Assembly (NCBI GenBank): GCA_032716605.1
Contig: CM064492.1
Location: forward strand, 49,327,406-49,391,405
Length of the DNA stretch: 64,000 nt
Origin: Paralithodes platypus
Lineage: Eukaryota > Arthropoda > Malacostraca > Decapoda > Lithodidae
Reading direction: 5' to 3'
A model generated the notes under the pieces. The model was not told the origin of the DNA. It did no database searches and saw nothing but the letters and a program-made list of their open reading frames with translations. The position numbers and the translations under genes were made by a program. Below, piece after piece: positions 31,885-41,867 of the stretch; the stretch's first letter is position 1; every line of letters begins with the position of its first letter.

Positions 31885-33508
31885 TTAACCCTCTGACTTC
31901 CACATATCCTTCATAATGTGGACGAATGTGTCTAATATAAGCCAGAATAAACTTAAAACGCGTCATTATAATAAAGGTGTTAAAGAGGTAGTGCTCGATT
32001 TTTGGACTATGTATTTATTTATTAATATATTTGAGTTTCCTCGCTAGACCTCCATCAAGCTTAGAAATACCCCCTAAACCCCCTTTCAAGATAAATTTGT
32101 ATATTTTTTGGTAGAAAAATGTGCCGGCCAAAGGCCGGTTCCTTCTAAAATTAGAGGCTCGCTTTCGCTCGCCAGAAAAAATCGACACCTAAAGGGCACG
32201 ACAGGTTTAAATATTGACAACAAATAGGGCGAAAGGTCTCAAAATCGCCAAACTAACGGAACGAACGTCTTAAAACCTCAAAACAAATATGCTAAACATG
32301 AGGGAGAAGGGGTCCAGAAAAAGCGAGTACTACCCCCTTAAGAACAACTTGCTGGAGCTGAACAGTTATAAGAGATAGTTTTACCCCTTTTAATTCTAGA
32401 GATCCTTCCTAAGTTGAATACAATCGTCTAATGATATCCAGAAAAAATAGTGTACTGTAGGTAGCGCCAACGAACTTTACAATTATGTCGATCCCTGACC
32501 TCTTCGTTACTCAAAAGGACCTTGAGCAAACTGGCTGTACATTTTCATACCTATTTCCTGGTGGACTCTTCCCAAATTATAACAAATTTCAGCCCGATTG
32601 CTATTATTTATTTCGAGTTATAAGAAGTTAAGGGGTCAAGATTAATGTCAAGTTCGCTGGCGCTACCTATAACGTATTCTCAAATGCAGAAAGAGCTATA
32701 ACTAATTCAGCACCGTGACACGTTTTTACCTTTGATTCTGGCTACAATTAGACGATGTTATGCAGTTTAACCCTCTCACGTTCTTGACGCAATTTTGAGC
32801 CTATTAGTGATACTTTAAAGCCTTTGTTACCACCAGGGGTATTTAGAAACCTTTAGTTTAGTTACTTTAACCTCTGCAGTCGTCTTTGAGTTAGCTGTGG
32901 GCAGAAAAATAATTTTGGAGAGGTAATTATAAGAGTAAGAGAACTCTATTTCTTATTGCTAATCTGGCAACCTCTGCGTCATATGGTCGTGAGAGGGTTA
33001 AGAAAGACCTATGTTATTACTAAGAGGATTTATCGAGATCGTATTTACCCATTTGAGTCGCATAGGTAGATTACAAATGATAGCAAATCGTCTATTGATA
33101 ACCAGAATACGGTGACAATTACGTAATGTTGGTAAAGGGGTTAAGGAGGAGGTAGTCGCTTTTTCTGGACCCCTTCTCCCTCATGTTTAGCATATTAGTT
33201 TTGAGATTTTAAGACGTTCGTTCAGTTAGCTTGGGGATTTTGAGACCTTTCGCCATATTTCTTTGTCAATATATAGACCTTTCGTGCAATTTAGATGTCG
33301 ATTTTTTTCCTGGCGAGCGATAGCGAGCATGTAATTTAGAAGGAACCGGCCCTTGGCCGGGAAATTTTTCTATCGAAAAATTTACAAATTTATCTTGAAA
33401 GTGGGTCTAGGGGGTGTATTTTTAGGTTTGATGGAGGTATAGCGAGAAAACTAAAACATGGATGAATAAATTAATACATAGACCAAAATACAAGCACTAC
33501 CCTCCTAA
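31885..33508. mobile_element. Chain of six TTAA MITEs sharing target sites
   Basis: Read left to right, each shares its flanking TTAA with the next: T3 31885-31983 ('ccctctgacttccacat' ... 'aaggtgttaa'); T2 31980-32341 ('agaggtagtgctcg' ... 'agtactacccccttaa'); T3 32338-32770 (itself opened by another MITE at 32458-32669); T5 32767-33001 ('ccctctcacgtt' ... 'cgtgagagggttaa'); T3 32998-33144; T2 33141-33508 ('ggaggaggtagtcgc' ... 'cactaccctcctaa', TTAA decayed to CTAA). The host T2 that holds the LTR element ends at the first TTAA. None encodes protein. Confidence 0.8.
32458..32669. mobile_element. MITE with TAGGTAGCGCC ends, inside a T3
   Basis: Terminal inverted repeats 'taggtagcgccaacgaactt' and, reversed, 'taggtagcgccagcgaactt' (one mismatch in 20). 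TG/TA dinucleotides flank it. It interrupts a T3 element: 'gatatccagaa' on the left and 'gattctggctac' far right belong to opposite T3 halves. 212 bp, non-coding. Confidence 0.75.
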
Positions 33509-33578
33509 GAGGTCCAAGATATATATGGGTGACTGTGCTCTCCCATGCAAACTTTCTCCTTCACTTCTTGTTTTATTC

Positions 33579-34025
33579 AATTGACCACCTGCGAGTTTCA
33601 GGCTATAAGGAAGTTGGAGGTGTAGACATCGATTTTAAGCAGAATTACCAGCTAAAATACGGTCGTAGTGCATTCATAAATACATACAACAAATTAAACA
33701 TAATTTCTATCCATAAAAAACCTGTATTATTATTGCATTTCTGTTTGACATCGATGATTACGGCTCCAGCTTCCTTATAGCCTGAAACTCGCAACTGGTT
33801 AATTGACCAATTGCGAGTTCAGGCTATAAGGAAGTTGGATTCGTGAACATCGATATTATACAGAAATGCAATTATAATGTACGTTTCTGATGGATAAATG
33901 TTATGTTGAATTGGGTTTTATAATGTATAAATGTATTACGACCGTATTTTAGCTGTACATGCTGTTAAATATCGTTGTATATAGCTCCAACTTCCTTATA
34001 GCCTGAAACTCGCAACTGGTCAATT
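33579..34025. mobile_element. Two AATTGACCAC-family MITEs in tandem
   Basis: Copy 1 at 33579-33804 and copy 2 at 33801-34025 share the central AATT. Each has long inverted ends ('gcgagtttcaggctataagg', then 'aagttgga'). The central cores 'taccagctaaaatacggtcg' and 'cgaccgtattttagctgtac' are in opposite orientation, so the pair forms a larger palindrome. Same family as 16650-16881. Confidence 0.8.
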
Positions 34026-34385
34026 GGCTAACGGCTCCCAGGTATCTTTAGGACGTCAGTTTTCCCTCTCTCCTTCTTCCTTCATATCGTTGCCCGTAAA
34101 CTGGGAGATTTCATTAGACCAGCATCTCCCCAGATAGGGTTAACCCGAAAATAGATGTCACAAAAATATAGCCCTGTGTGTGTGTATTTTCATAGCAGTA
34201 TTATCTTCACCTAATGCGTTGTACAAAGCGTGTTAGTAAGAAGATGTAATTAGTAACTAAAATATTAAACGCCGCATACAGTAATAGGATTCATTTAAGA
34301 GATATTTAAAGTATATTATTATACTCGGAACTGTCGGGAGGTTAAAAGCTGTTATGTGAGAGGTATGTTATTTATATATTATTAT
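34026..34385. other. Intergenic stretch, no gene seen
   Basis: Moderately AT-rich; no supported feature. Confidence 0.5.
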
Positions 34386-34402
34386 ATAGTTATATACAAA
34401 TT

Positions 34403-34448
<46 letters not shown>

Positions 34449-34538
34449 GGTATATATATATATAGATATATATATATATAATAATATATATATATATATC
34501 TTATATATATATATATGCATATTATATATATATATACA

Positions 34539-34576
<38 letters not shown>
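34386..34576. repeat. (TA)n microsatellite, interrupted
   Basis: About 190 bp of alternating AT with interruptions (accggt, gatat, acagt). Forms the left border of the SINE inverted pair. Confidence 0.95.
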
Positions 34577-34577
<1 letters not shown>

Positions 34578-35207
34578 ATATATCACAAATACACGTGAGC
34601 CACTAAATGTTTCTAATCTTTCAGTGGGGTTCGAACCGCCGACCGTCAGGACGATAGCCAGCGCTTTATTCAACTACACCACGGCAGTCAAAAGACACTC
34701 GACCTTCTATCTTATTTATGTTAAGGAGAAGGGAAACCCACTAGGCGAATGTATTTCAATTCATACCCAGTCGTAGGATCCATATTCCAGAATACCATAC
34801 ACGGATTTCTGAGTGTCCCCCGAAATTGATTTAATTTCATTCTACCCCACCAAGCATGAGAGTTACAAATATTAAGTATAGATTAGAAACATTTAGTGGC
34901 TCACGTGTATTTGTGATATATACTTAATATTTGTAACTCTCATGCTTGGTGGGGTAGAATTAAATGAAATCAATTTCGGCCCGAGTTGCGTCGGGACACT
35001 CAGAAATCCGTGTATGGTATTCTGGAATATGGATCCTACGACTGGGAATGAATTGAAATACATTCGCCTAGTGAGTTTCCCTTCTCCTTAACATAAATAA
35101 GATAGAAGGTTGAGTGTCTTTTGACTGCCGTGGTGTAGTTGATTAAAGCGCTGGCTATCGTCCTGACGGTCGGCGGTTCGAACCCCACTGAGAGATTAGA
35201 AACATTA
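34577..35207. mobile_element. Head-to-head pair of tRNA-like SINE copies
   Basis: Left arm (about 34577-34885, minus) and right arm (about 34925-35207, plus) are near-identical reverse complements. Each has a tRNA-like head with a box A-like 'tggtgtagttgattaaagcg' and a box B 'ggttcgaacccc' (plus strand 35131-35190; minus strand 34627-34686), the classic RNA polymerase III promoter layout. The tail 'gattagaaacatttagtggc' + 'tcacgtgtatttgtgatata' lies at 34577-34618 (reverse) and once more in the loop (34886-34923, plus). The right arm carries a ~17-bp insertion ('gcccgagttgcgtcggg'). The acceptor ends do not pair as in a true tRNA, so this is a SINE-type derivative and not a tRNA gene. Both outer sides are long (TA)n tracts. 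Confidence 0.75.
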
Positions 35208-35213
35208 TATATA

Positions 35214-35296
<83 letters not shown>
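35208..35296. repeat. (TA)n microsatellite
   Basis: About 88 bp of alternating AT directly after 'agattagaaacatta' of the right SINE arm. Confidence 0.95.
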
Positions 35297-35298
<2 letters not shown>

Positions 35299-35789
35299 GT
35301 GTACGAAAGAGACAAAAGTGAGGCTACCTGCAACACGATTTATGAACAGCTGCCCAAGGGACACAACCCCCACCCCCCAAAAAAAAGAAAAACAGAAATA
35401 AATCATATACCATTGAAATCGCAACGGCCGGACTAATCCAAATATACCCATACAAGTTTGAAATTCGAAAAGGACCCGAAAACGTTTTTTTCTCGCAATT
35501 ATATCTTTTGATCGATGGTCTTAAGCTAGTGTCATTTAGGAGACAGAACTCATATGAAGCTTTATTTGTGAAGCTTCCAAACCGCAATTGTCGATAATGG
35601 TACACACACACACACACACACTATCGACACTACTTCATCGAAACTGATCAAAACAGTAATGATTAAAAATGTACCCTATTGTTTTCAATTTAAAACACTT
35701 AATGTATTTAATAATATTGATATGATTTGTAAAGTACATTTTCAATGACTTACTTAGCGCTAACAATATCACGTTTGCAAGCCCTAGCT
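35297..35789. other. Intergenic stretch with short (CA)n
   Basis: A (CA)n run at about 35602-35622. No gene or repeat family otherwise recognised. Confidence 0.5.
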
Positions 35790-36110
35790 TCGATATTAAC
35801 TCTTTCCAGATCCTATCATGAATATCTTTTCTGTTTTCTGGCTATCATTAACCGATTTTATTTAGATCAGGAAGGGTATTTTGAAGTGAGAGGGTTAATT
35901 GATATAGTTTTTACCCATATAATTCCCACAGATCCTTCCTCACCTGTATAAAATCATCGAGAGCCAGAATAAACTGTCAACACGCATTATAATCTTGAAA
36001 GGGTTAATATATTTGAAGGAAAGACAAGTAAAATTCCTTAAACTGTCAAAACGCGTCATAATCTTCAAAGGGTTAGTTGACTTGAAGGAAAACAACAGTA
36101 AAATTCCTTC
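35790..36110. mobile_element. T3-family MITE cluster
   Basis: Two or more T3 pieces: 'tctggctatcattaaccga' ... 'gagggttaattgata', then 'cagatccttcctcacctgta', 'gagccagaataaactgtcaa', 'cgcattataatcttgaaagg' + 'gttaa', and a repeat of the last part at 36040-36075. Borders between copies are blurred. Confidence 0.55.
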
Positions 36111-36176
36111 TCCTTCCTTCACAATTATCTTCGAAGTTATTTATCTTACCTGCTAATGACAGACCTGCACCTGTCC

Positions 36177-36557
36177 TTAAGGGAACTCACCTTGCTTTTT
36201 TTTTCTTTCTCTCCCTCTCTCTTTGGCTTTATCCATTCGGCCCCATTCAGCCAACTGTTTTAAGACGTTTAACCCCATCCAGGTGTCAATATTTTCCTGG
36301 CGAGCGGTAGCGAGCCAGCGTGTATATATTTTTGTTTTGACAGCAAGTTAAATTAGTAAATTTTTCGATAGAAAAAGGTCTCCGGCGAAGCCTGATTTCG
36401 CCATACAATACTGGCTCGCTATCACTCGCTACGAAGAAATCGACACCTGGATGGGGTTAACGTCTTAAAACAATTGGCTGAATGGGGCCGAATGGATACA
36501 AGCCAGGGAAAGAGAGAAAAGGATAGAAAGATACAAACAAACGGTGACCCCCCTTAA
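36177..36557. mobile_element. T2-family (subfamily b) TTAA MITE
   Basis: TTAA 36177-36180 + 'gggaactcacc' ... 'ggtgaccccccttaa' (TTAA 36554-36557). It carries the subfamily-b version of the core ('ctccggcgaagcctg' in place of the GGCCGG palindrome) and symmetrical 'ctttctctccctctctcttt'/'gaaagagagaaaagg' arms, giving a long inverted repeat overall. Confidence 0.8.
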
Positions 36558-36767
36558 CCCTTTCATTACCGGTGAGGTATTTTGTACATGATTGAAGCTA
36601 CATTTACACGATTTTACGAAGCTTGGGAAGAATATATGGTAGCTAAATGGATTACTTGAGATAGTCTGTAGCCTTTAAATGAATAGACGTCCTTCCTAAG
36701 CTGAATATAACCTTTACTAGTTGTCAGAATACAATGAAAAGGACGTCACCGGTAATGAAGGGGTTAA
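36554..36767. mobile_element. T3-family TTAA MITE, well-preserved ends
   Basis: TTAACCCTTTCATTACCGGT at the left and, reversed, TTAACCCCTTCATTACCGGT at the right are inverted repeats with one mismatch in 20. Both terminal TTAAs are shared with the T2 copies on either side. 214 bp. Confidence 0.85.
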
Positions 36768-37105
36768 GGGGGAAGGGTATATATATTGGTCAACTTTTCC
36801 ATTCTTACGCTTTTTTTTATTTCATCGCTAGTCCTCCATCAAACATAAACAAACACCCCCAAGATCCTCTTTGTAGATATATTTGTACATTTCTCGGTAG
36901 AAAAATGTTCCGGCCGAAGGCCGGTCCCTTCTTAATTACAGGCTCGCTATCGCTCGCCAGGAAGAAATCGACACCTAAATGACACGAAAAGTCTTAATAT
37001 TGACAAAGAGAGGGGGCGAAAGATCGCTAAATCGACAAACTAATGGGCCGAACGTCTTACAATCTGAAAACTAATGGGGTTAAAAATGAGGGAGAAGGGA
37101 TCAAC
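36764..37105 (-). mobile_element. T2-family TTAA MITE, one end lost
   Basis: Starts TTAAGGGGGAAGGG, carries 'ctagtcctccatcaaac', 'tccggccgaaggccggtcc', 'ggctcgctatcgctcgcca' and 'aatggggttaaaaatgaggg'. The expected CCCCCTTAA end is absent; it passes into unrelated sequence before the GATG/GATA microsatellite. Confidence 0.75.
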
Positions 37106-37132
37106 TCCACCCAACTTCAGGAAAGCACACAT

Positions 37133-37212
37133 ATACATGGATAGATGGATGGATGGATGGATGGATGGATAGATAGATAGGTAGATAGATAGATGGATAG
37201 ATAGATAGATGG
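37133..37212. repeat. (GATG)n/(GATA)n microsatellite at the edge of the DIRS element
   Basis: Tandem GATG then GATA steps, ending where the DIRS inverted terminal repeat begins ('gggataatttatag'). Confidence 0.9.
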
Positions 37213-37561
37213 GATAATTTATAGATTTGAGTCCCGGAGGGAAGTAAGAAAACCTAATATTTAGTAGTCGCCCCTCCATCATTGACGATATGCCTATTAC
37301 ATAATAGCGCTCTTTCAAGCCCTTGCGTCAGCTCGTTTGAAACAACCGCCACAGGGAGGAAAAGAGGCCACATCATAAGCGTATGCTAATTCTCTTATGG
37401 AATCGCCCTTATGATTGGGTACTCACTACGAAAAATCTTCGTAAAAAAATAAAAAATAAAATTTAACTTAAGAAATGTTATAATTAAGCTTCCCAAACTT
37501 GTGGATGTCTTCCCATGTGGATTCTTATCTGAGATGCTGATCTGCCCAGCGCCATTACGTC
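37213..37561 (-). repeat. DIRS inverted terminal repeat, 3' side
   Basis: From about 37250 to 37561 this is the reverse complement of 47739-48035 with a few percent differences: 'gtcgcccctccatcattgac', 'agcgctctttcaagccctt', 'acgtaatggcgctgggcaga' (reverse). It extends ~37 bp further outward ('gataatttatagatttgagt'...) than the other ITR; that extra piece reappears, reversed, in the ICR. Confidence 0.9.
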
Positions 37562-37586
37562 CTTCAATGATATATCAAGATTTAAC

Positions 37587-38074
37587 TTAACCCTTAATTG
37601 GTGGCGCGCAACTTATGTCGTGTGAAATAAATTTGGACTAAGTGGCGGTTCACAACTTATGTCGTCCGCCATTTTCAGCACGTAATTTTGCTGAGAGAGA
37701 GAGCAGAGCGGTGTGAGGAGCCTAGCAACCCTATGACCGCACACGACCACCACGGTGGACCAACTGAGGTGCCTCCCACCCTTCCCTCCCTTCTCTCACT
37801 CGCTACACAGGGAATTATGTAGGGAAATTACCTAATTACAGGGTTTTTGCACTCGAGTTGCACGATCGTTGCAAGAGAACCAGCGGTCGTAAAAGGATGG
37901 TTCGGGTGTCATTGGAAAGCTCTGTTTACGCCCTTTCAGGGATAGATACTTGTTTTATGCTCTGGGTCTTATTTAGGCATGAAAATTATCACGTAAACAA
38001 CCCTATTTAGGGTAAAAACACCCCGCTGGGCGCTACGGTCCGCTAGACCGCCTAGCCCGCTAATAAGGTGTTAA
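37587..38074 (+). mobile_element. T1-family TTAA MITE between ITR and ICR
   Basis: TTAA 37587-37590 + 'cccttaattggtggcgcgca'; ends 'cccgctaataaggtgttaa' (TTAA 38071-38074). Core 'gtcattggaaagctctgt', 'ccctttcagggatagatac'. 488 bp. Confidence 0.85.
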
Positions 38075-38113
38075 AGACATCAACAAATGGGAAGGGGATG
38101 GAAGGGAGGGCCT

Positions 38114-38220
38114 GCATCGTCAATGATTTCGGGGCCACTACTAAATATTAGGTTTTCTTACTTCCCTCCGGGACTCAAACCTATAATTTATTAGTGGCTC
38201 CTCCATCATTGACGATATAC
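38114..38220 (-). repeat. DIRS internal complementary region (ICR)
   Basis: Positions 38114-38187 ('catcgtcaatgatttcgggg' ... 'ccgggactcaaacctataa') are the reverse complement of the outer edge of the 3' ITR (37214-37290). Positions 38186-38220 ('aatttattagtggctcctcc' ...) are the reverse complement of the outer edge of the 5' ITR (48001-48034). The two pieces are joined directly, i.e. the ICR carries the two element ends as they would meet in a circle. In DIRS1 the ICR is thought to template end completion and circularisation. Confidence 0.85.
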
Positions 38221-38798
38221 CTGATATCTCAAGACTGGAGGGAGACATTCGTGACAATTTCCAACCACTAACAAATCAACAAAAGGACGAGAATAAACAC
38301 CCAAAATAGCATTCTTAAATTTATTGTATACATACAATATTTTTGGTGTAAACAATGGAAAGAGAAGCAGACCGCGCACTTCAAAGATAGTCTGCTTGTA
38401 CATAACCTTGCAGGTACTGTACATTTAGGTAATGGATATCATTTTTGAGATTCATTAAAACATTGATCAAGAATTCCTGATTCTTTGACAAAAAATAAAG
38501 ATAATCCTCTGATTCACACTAGACGTCAGAGATCTGTAGGAGATACAAATTATTTGATCACAAACATTTTTCCTTTATAATTAACTTGTACATATAACTA
38601 CTGTATATTGTTGTACAACTTATTGCATATATCTCATAGTTGCAACTATTATTGATATATATCACTTAAAATTAAAATATAATTTGGAACTGTATAACCA
38701 GTTCAACACTATTACGTATCACAGCTCGTACACTCATCACATTATCCGGCGGAGGGGCTGAAGGTATTAGCTCTCCAGTACCCCCCTCTTTTTCATAC
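38221..38798. other. DIRS 3' non-coding region
   Basis: AT-rich sequence between ICR and the next MITE, with no coding capacity that I can support. A near-duplicate of 'cattgacgatat' occurs only at the ICR. Confidence 0.5.
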
Positions 38799-39285
38799 TT
38801 AACCCATAACTAGCGGCGCACAACATAAGTCGAGTATAATAAATCTGGACTATCTGGCGGCGCTCGACATAGGTCGTGTGGCAATTTCAGCACGTAATGT
38901 TGCTGAGAGAGAGAGACAAGTGGTGGCAGGAGAGTAGCGAGCGTATGACTGCTCCAGACCACCGCGGCGAACCTACTGACATGAATCCCACCTCCTCCCT
39001 CCCTCTCTCACTCGCTACATACGGAATTGTATGGGGAAAGTGCCGAATTACATGCTTTTTGCACTCGCGTTGCGCGGTTGTTGCAAGAAAACTAGCCATC
39101 ATAAAAGGATCGTTATGGTGTCATTGGAAAGCTCTGTTTATGCCCTTTCAGGGATAGATACTTGTTTTACGCTCTGGGTCTTATTTAGGCATGAAAATGA
39201 TCACGTAAACAGCCCTATTTTGGGTAAAAACACCCCGCTGGTGGCTACATATTATATATCGCCTAGGCCGCTCGTAAGGTGTTAA
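38799..39285 (+). mobile_element. T1-family TTAA MITE
   Basis: TTAA 38799-38802 + 'cccataactagcggcgcaca'; ends 'gcctaggccgctcgtaaggt' + 'gttaa' (TTAA 39282-39285). Nearly identical in the core to 55145-55631 and 60948-61435 ('gaccaccgcggcgaacctac'). Confidence 0.85.
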
Positions 39286-39904
39286 TATTGTTCTTAACCC
39301 GGGAACTGCGGGGAGACTCTTAAGAGTTCTCCCGGCGGACTGCGGGGAGACTCTTAAGAGTCAGAAAAAAAAAATCAACTTTTGACATCTAAAAAAAAAA
39401 AATTTTTTTTTTTTTTTTTTTGGCCCCTGGGCCATGCAAAATCTCAGTCCTCTACCTCCCCTCCTTCCCCACTTTCCTCCTCTCCTTCAGTTATCACCTA
39501 TTTTCCCTGTTATTCCCTTATTCTGAGGTATATTTTCGTGCTAACATTAGAAATCCGGTTGCAGGGTGTGGTCATCACTGAATGCAAGAGAGAGAGTATC
39601 GATCGACTGTGTCTCAGTGGCCTTGGGGGAAATTGGCGGGAAAGCAGCTTGCCTCACCCATACATTATACAACTTGCGGGCTATATCTCCGATTTTGACC
39701 ATCCAAACGCTGTTTTCACTAGTTTTATTGTTGTTTCAGGTTAATACCTTTATAATTAACCCATAATAGGTGCATATGGATAAGTATTAATGGTACAATG
39801 AATATTTTAGTGACGGAAACACCTCAAATACATGCGCACAGGGAGAGGTGTCTAATTACCCCCATGCGCACTTCAGAGCTTAATACTAATAGCACAAGGA
39901 CCAA
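39286..39904. other. DIRS 3' region with small palindromic repeat
   Basis: At 39304-39365 the unit 'actgcggggagactcttaag' + 'agt' occurs twice around 'tctcccggcgg'; each contains the palindrome actcttaagagt. Then an A-rich/T-rich run (39363-39420). The 120-codon plus-strand frame at 39382-39744 shows no recognisable domain. Confidence 0.5.
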
Positions 39905-41473
39905 TTAGACCCGTTGACGTAATGCCACACAGGTGAGTTTTGGTTTATCCAAGGCAACAGACAGGTAGCGCGTCAAGAATGTATGATTAGATGCCCATAA
40001 GCGTTTGTTAGCAATATCATCTACCGAAAAGTTTTGTAAGAATCTTAATGACACTGCCCACTTTCTGATATCGTGGGCCCTCCCCACTAGACACCTCTAC
40101 AAGTAAAGATGTTAACCCTTTCACGTTTTTACTTTCCGTGGTGCGCTTGCCTGTACTATTAACCCAGAGAGCTCCCTGTTGTTGAGGTTCGGATACTCTC
40201 AAAAACTTAATAAGAGATTTTGTACTGGGCATAATATATGATTCGTATCCCCTTGCTTTAGCGCCGGGATCGTAAAATAAGAAAAAACATGATCACTATG
40301 ATAATTTTTTGCAATAAAAGTGGGAGACGGCGCAATTTGGACATTGGTATTGCGCCTCCCAAACCTGAGACAATTAGGTTCGTTGCTCATCACCGCCAGC
40401 TCAGACACCCGGTTACCTGTGGCCAAAGCCATAAGGAACACAGCCTTCTTTAACACCTTATTGGCGGGCTAGGCGGTCTATTTATATGTACCGCCCAACG
40501 GGGTGTTTTTAGCCAAAATAGGGCTGTTTACGTGATCATTTTCATGCCTAAATAAGACCCAGAGCGTAAAACAAGCATCTATCCCTGAAAGGACATAAAC
40601 AGAGCTTTCCAATGACACCACAACGATCCTTGTATGACCGCTAGTTTTCGTGCAACAACCGCGCAAAAACCATGTAATTCGGTACTTTCCCCATACATTT
40701 CAGTATGTAGCGAGTGTGAGAGGGTGGAGGAGGGTGGGATTCGTGTCAGTAGGCCCGCCGCGGTGGTCTGGAGCAGTCATACGCTCGCTACTCTCCTGCC
40801 ACCACTTGTCTCTCTCTCTCAGCAACATTACGTGCTGAAATTGCCACACGACCTATGTTGCGCGCCGCCACATAGTCCAAATTTATTTAACTCGACTTAT
40901 GTTGCGCGCCGCTAATAGAGGGTTAAGATTGAATCAAAATCTGGAGTGTGATTATAGTTATGAGAATGAAGTAAAGACAAAGCTTTGTCTAGCGACCAGG
41001 TAGGCATGAGCTGACGGGGTGGTGGGCGAAGCTTAAAATACGCCCGCATAAATCCCATCTCCTCCGCCTGAGGTACAGATAGACTGGTTAAATCATAAAA
41101 GGGGATTCTAATGGCTGACAAATGGTTCTTAAGTGTTACTACGGAGAGGCGTTTATGTTCAAATAAGTAGTCCAAGTATTTGAAAATTAAAGCTACTGAT
41201 GCTTCCGTTTGAGCCATTTCCACTATCCAGGTTGTAAATTATTTCCAATGTGACTGGTATTGACACCTGGTAGAAAGAGTACTGATTTAGAAATTTATTA
41301 GGGACACTTTCACCGTACAAAGTTAACCATTTTGCCTTCTGAATGTCCAGAATGCAAAAGTCAGCGAGGTCTCTAGGTTGCCAATTGTCTCTAAGTGGAA
41401 GTACGAGATCGGGAGTGACACCCGGTTCTCGCACCACATCTTCAACTGGTGGTACCACACCTGAGCTGGCCAC
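39905..41473 (-). pseudogene. DIRS tyrosine recombinase, split by a T1 MITE
   Basis: Phage-integrase-fold recombinase that would integrate the circular cDNA. N-terminal core-binding part: 41473-41159 and 41223-40927 (frameshift at about 41200), with 'YLDYLFEHKRLSVVTLKNHL' and 'SAIRIPFYDL'. The catalytic part resumes after the MITE at 40449: 'LKKAVFLMALATGNRVSELA' holds the first catalytic Arg (RVSEL, 40398-40418); HDIR (H-x-x-R) is at 40064-40075; 'SNHTFLTRYLSV' carries the nucleophilic Tyr at 39965-39967. All R-H-R-Y signature residues are present. Damage: one-base insertion near 40222 after CPVQ, a frameshift near 40085, and the 477-bp MITE. Removing the MITE with one TTAA keeps the frame across 'DFDSI' and 'LKKAV'. 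Confidence 0.9.
40450..40926 (-). mobile_element. T1-family TTAA MITE inside the recombinase gene
   Basis: TTAA 40450-40453 + 'caccttattggcgggc'; the right end in reverse reads TTAACCCTCTATTAGCGGCG (TTAA 40923-40926), an imperfect terminal inverted repeat. 477 bp. The disrupted coding frame on both sides proves the insertion and its exact 4-bp TTAA duplication. Confidence 0.92.
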
Positions 41474-41743
41474 AGGGGCGCGATTATCGAGACTATGCCC
41501 CGATAATCCCGTAGTTTTTTAACTACTTGAAACATGAGTGAAGCGTCTGGAGGCGGAAACAGATAGATGGAATTCCACCTGTTCCAATCCTCCATCAATG
41601 CGTCTGGACCCCCCGCCGAAGTTACTTCCCGGCGGGTTAGTTAGAAAGGAAGTTTGTTGTTTTCCTTGGACGCGAATAAGTCCACTTGTGGACGGTACGG
41701 CTCTGCAATCATCTGGTTGAAGATGGTTTGCTTGAGAGACCAC
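41323..41743 (-). pseudogene. DIRS pol connection region between RNase H and recombinase
   Basis: Two overlapping frames. The piece 41598-41323 shows the typical DIRS segment 'MEDWNRWNSIYLFPPPDASL' followed by 'IIAPLWPAQVWYHQL'; the upstream piece (41743-41519) includes 'NFGGGSRRIDGG' in a shifted frame. A frameshift lies near 41590. It links RNase H to the recombinase; no separate function assigned. Confidence 0.7.
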
Positions 41744-41867
41744 TCTACTATTGTGCTCTGTCTCCGTGACAGGGCGTCTGCCTAGACGTTAGCTACACCC
41801 AGCAGGTATGATGCGTGAAGATGAATGGTCAGCTTGTCTGCCAGAACAAAAATCTTTTCCGACAACT

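Larger units (their letters stand above)
21997..31888 (+). mobile_element. T2 MITE split by a 9.5-kb LTR retrotransposon
   Basis: The left part (21997-22078) starts TTAAGGGGATAGTGGC and runs to 'acctccatcaag'. The right part (31600-31888) resumes 'caaccttaaaaaaacact', 'gtcccggccgaaggtcg', 'ggctcgctatctctcgcca' and ends 'catccccccttaa'. Intact T2 copies read 'ccatcaagcttaaaaaaacac' across this point. So the MITE was present first and the LTR element inserted with a 4-bp duplication CAAG/CAAC (one mismatch). Confidence 0.8.

Noticed and set aside
35131..35200. Possible tRNA gene
   Set aside because: Box A/B are good, but the acceptor stem does not pair and it exists as a mirrored pair with shared downstream sequence, so it is SINE-like.
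38876..39157. 93-codon frame (and 71-codon antisense) repeated in T1 copies at 60948 and, in part, 55145
   Set aside because: Conserved only because the T1 copies are nearly identical DNA; broken in diverged T1 copies, no domain.
37587..39285. Possible CRISPR-like spaced repeats around the DIRS ICR
   Set aside because: The repeated words are ITR/ICR complements and two T1 MITEs; no regular repeat-spacer pattern, and the DNA is eukaryotic.
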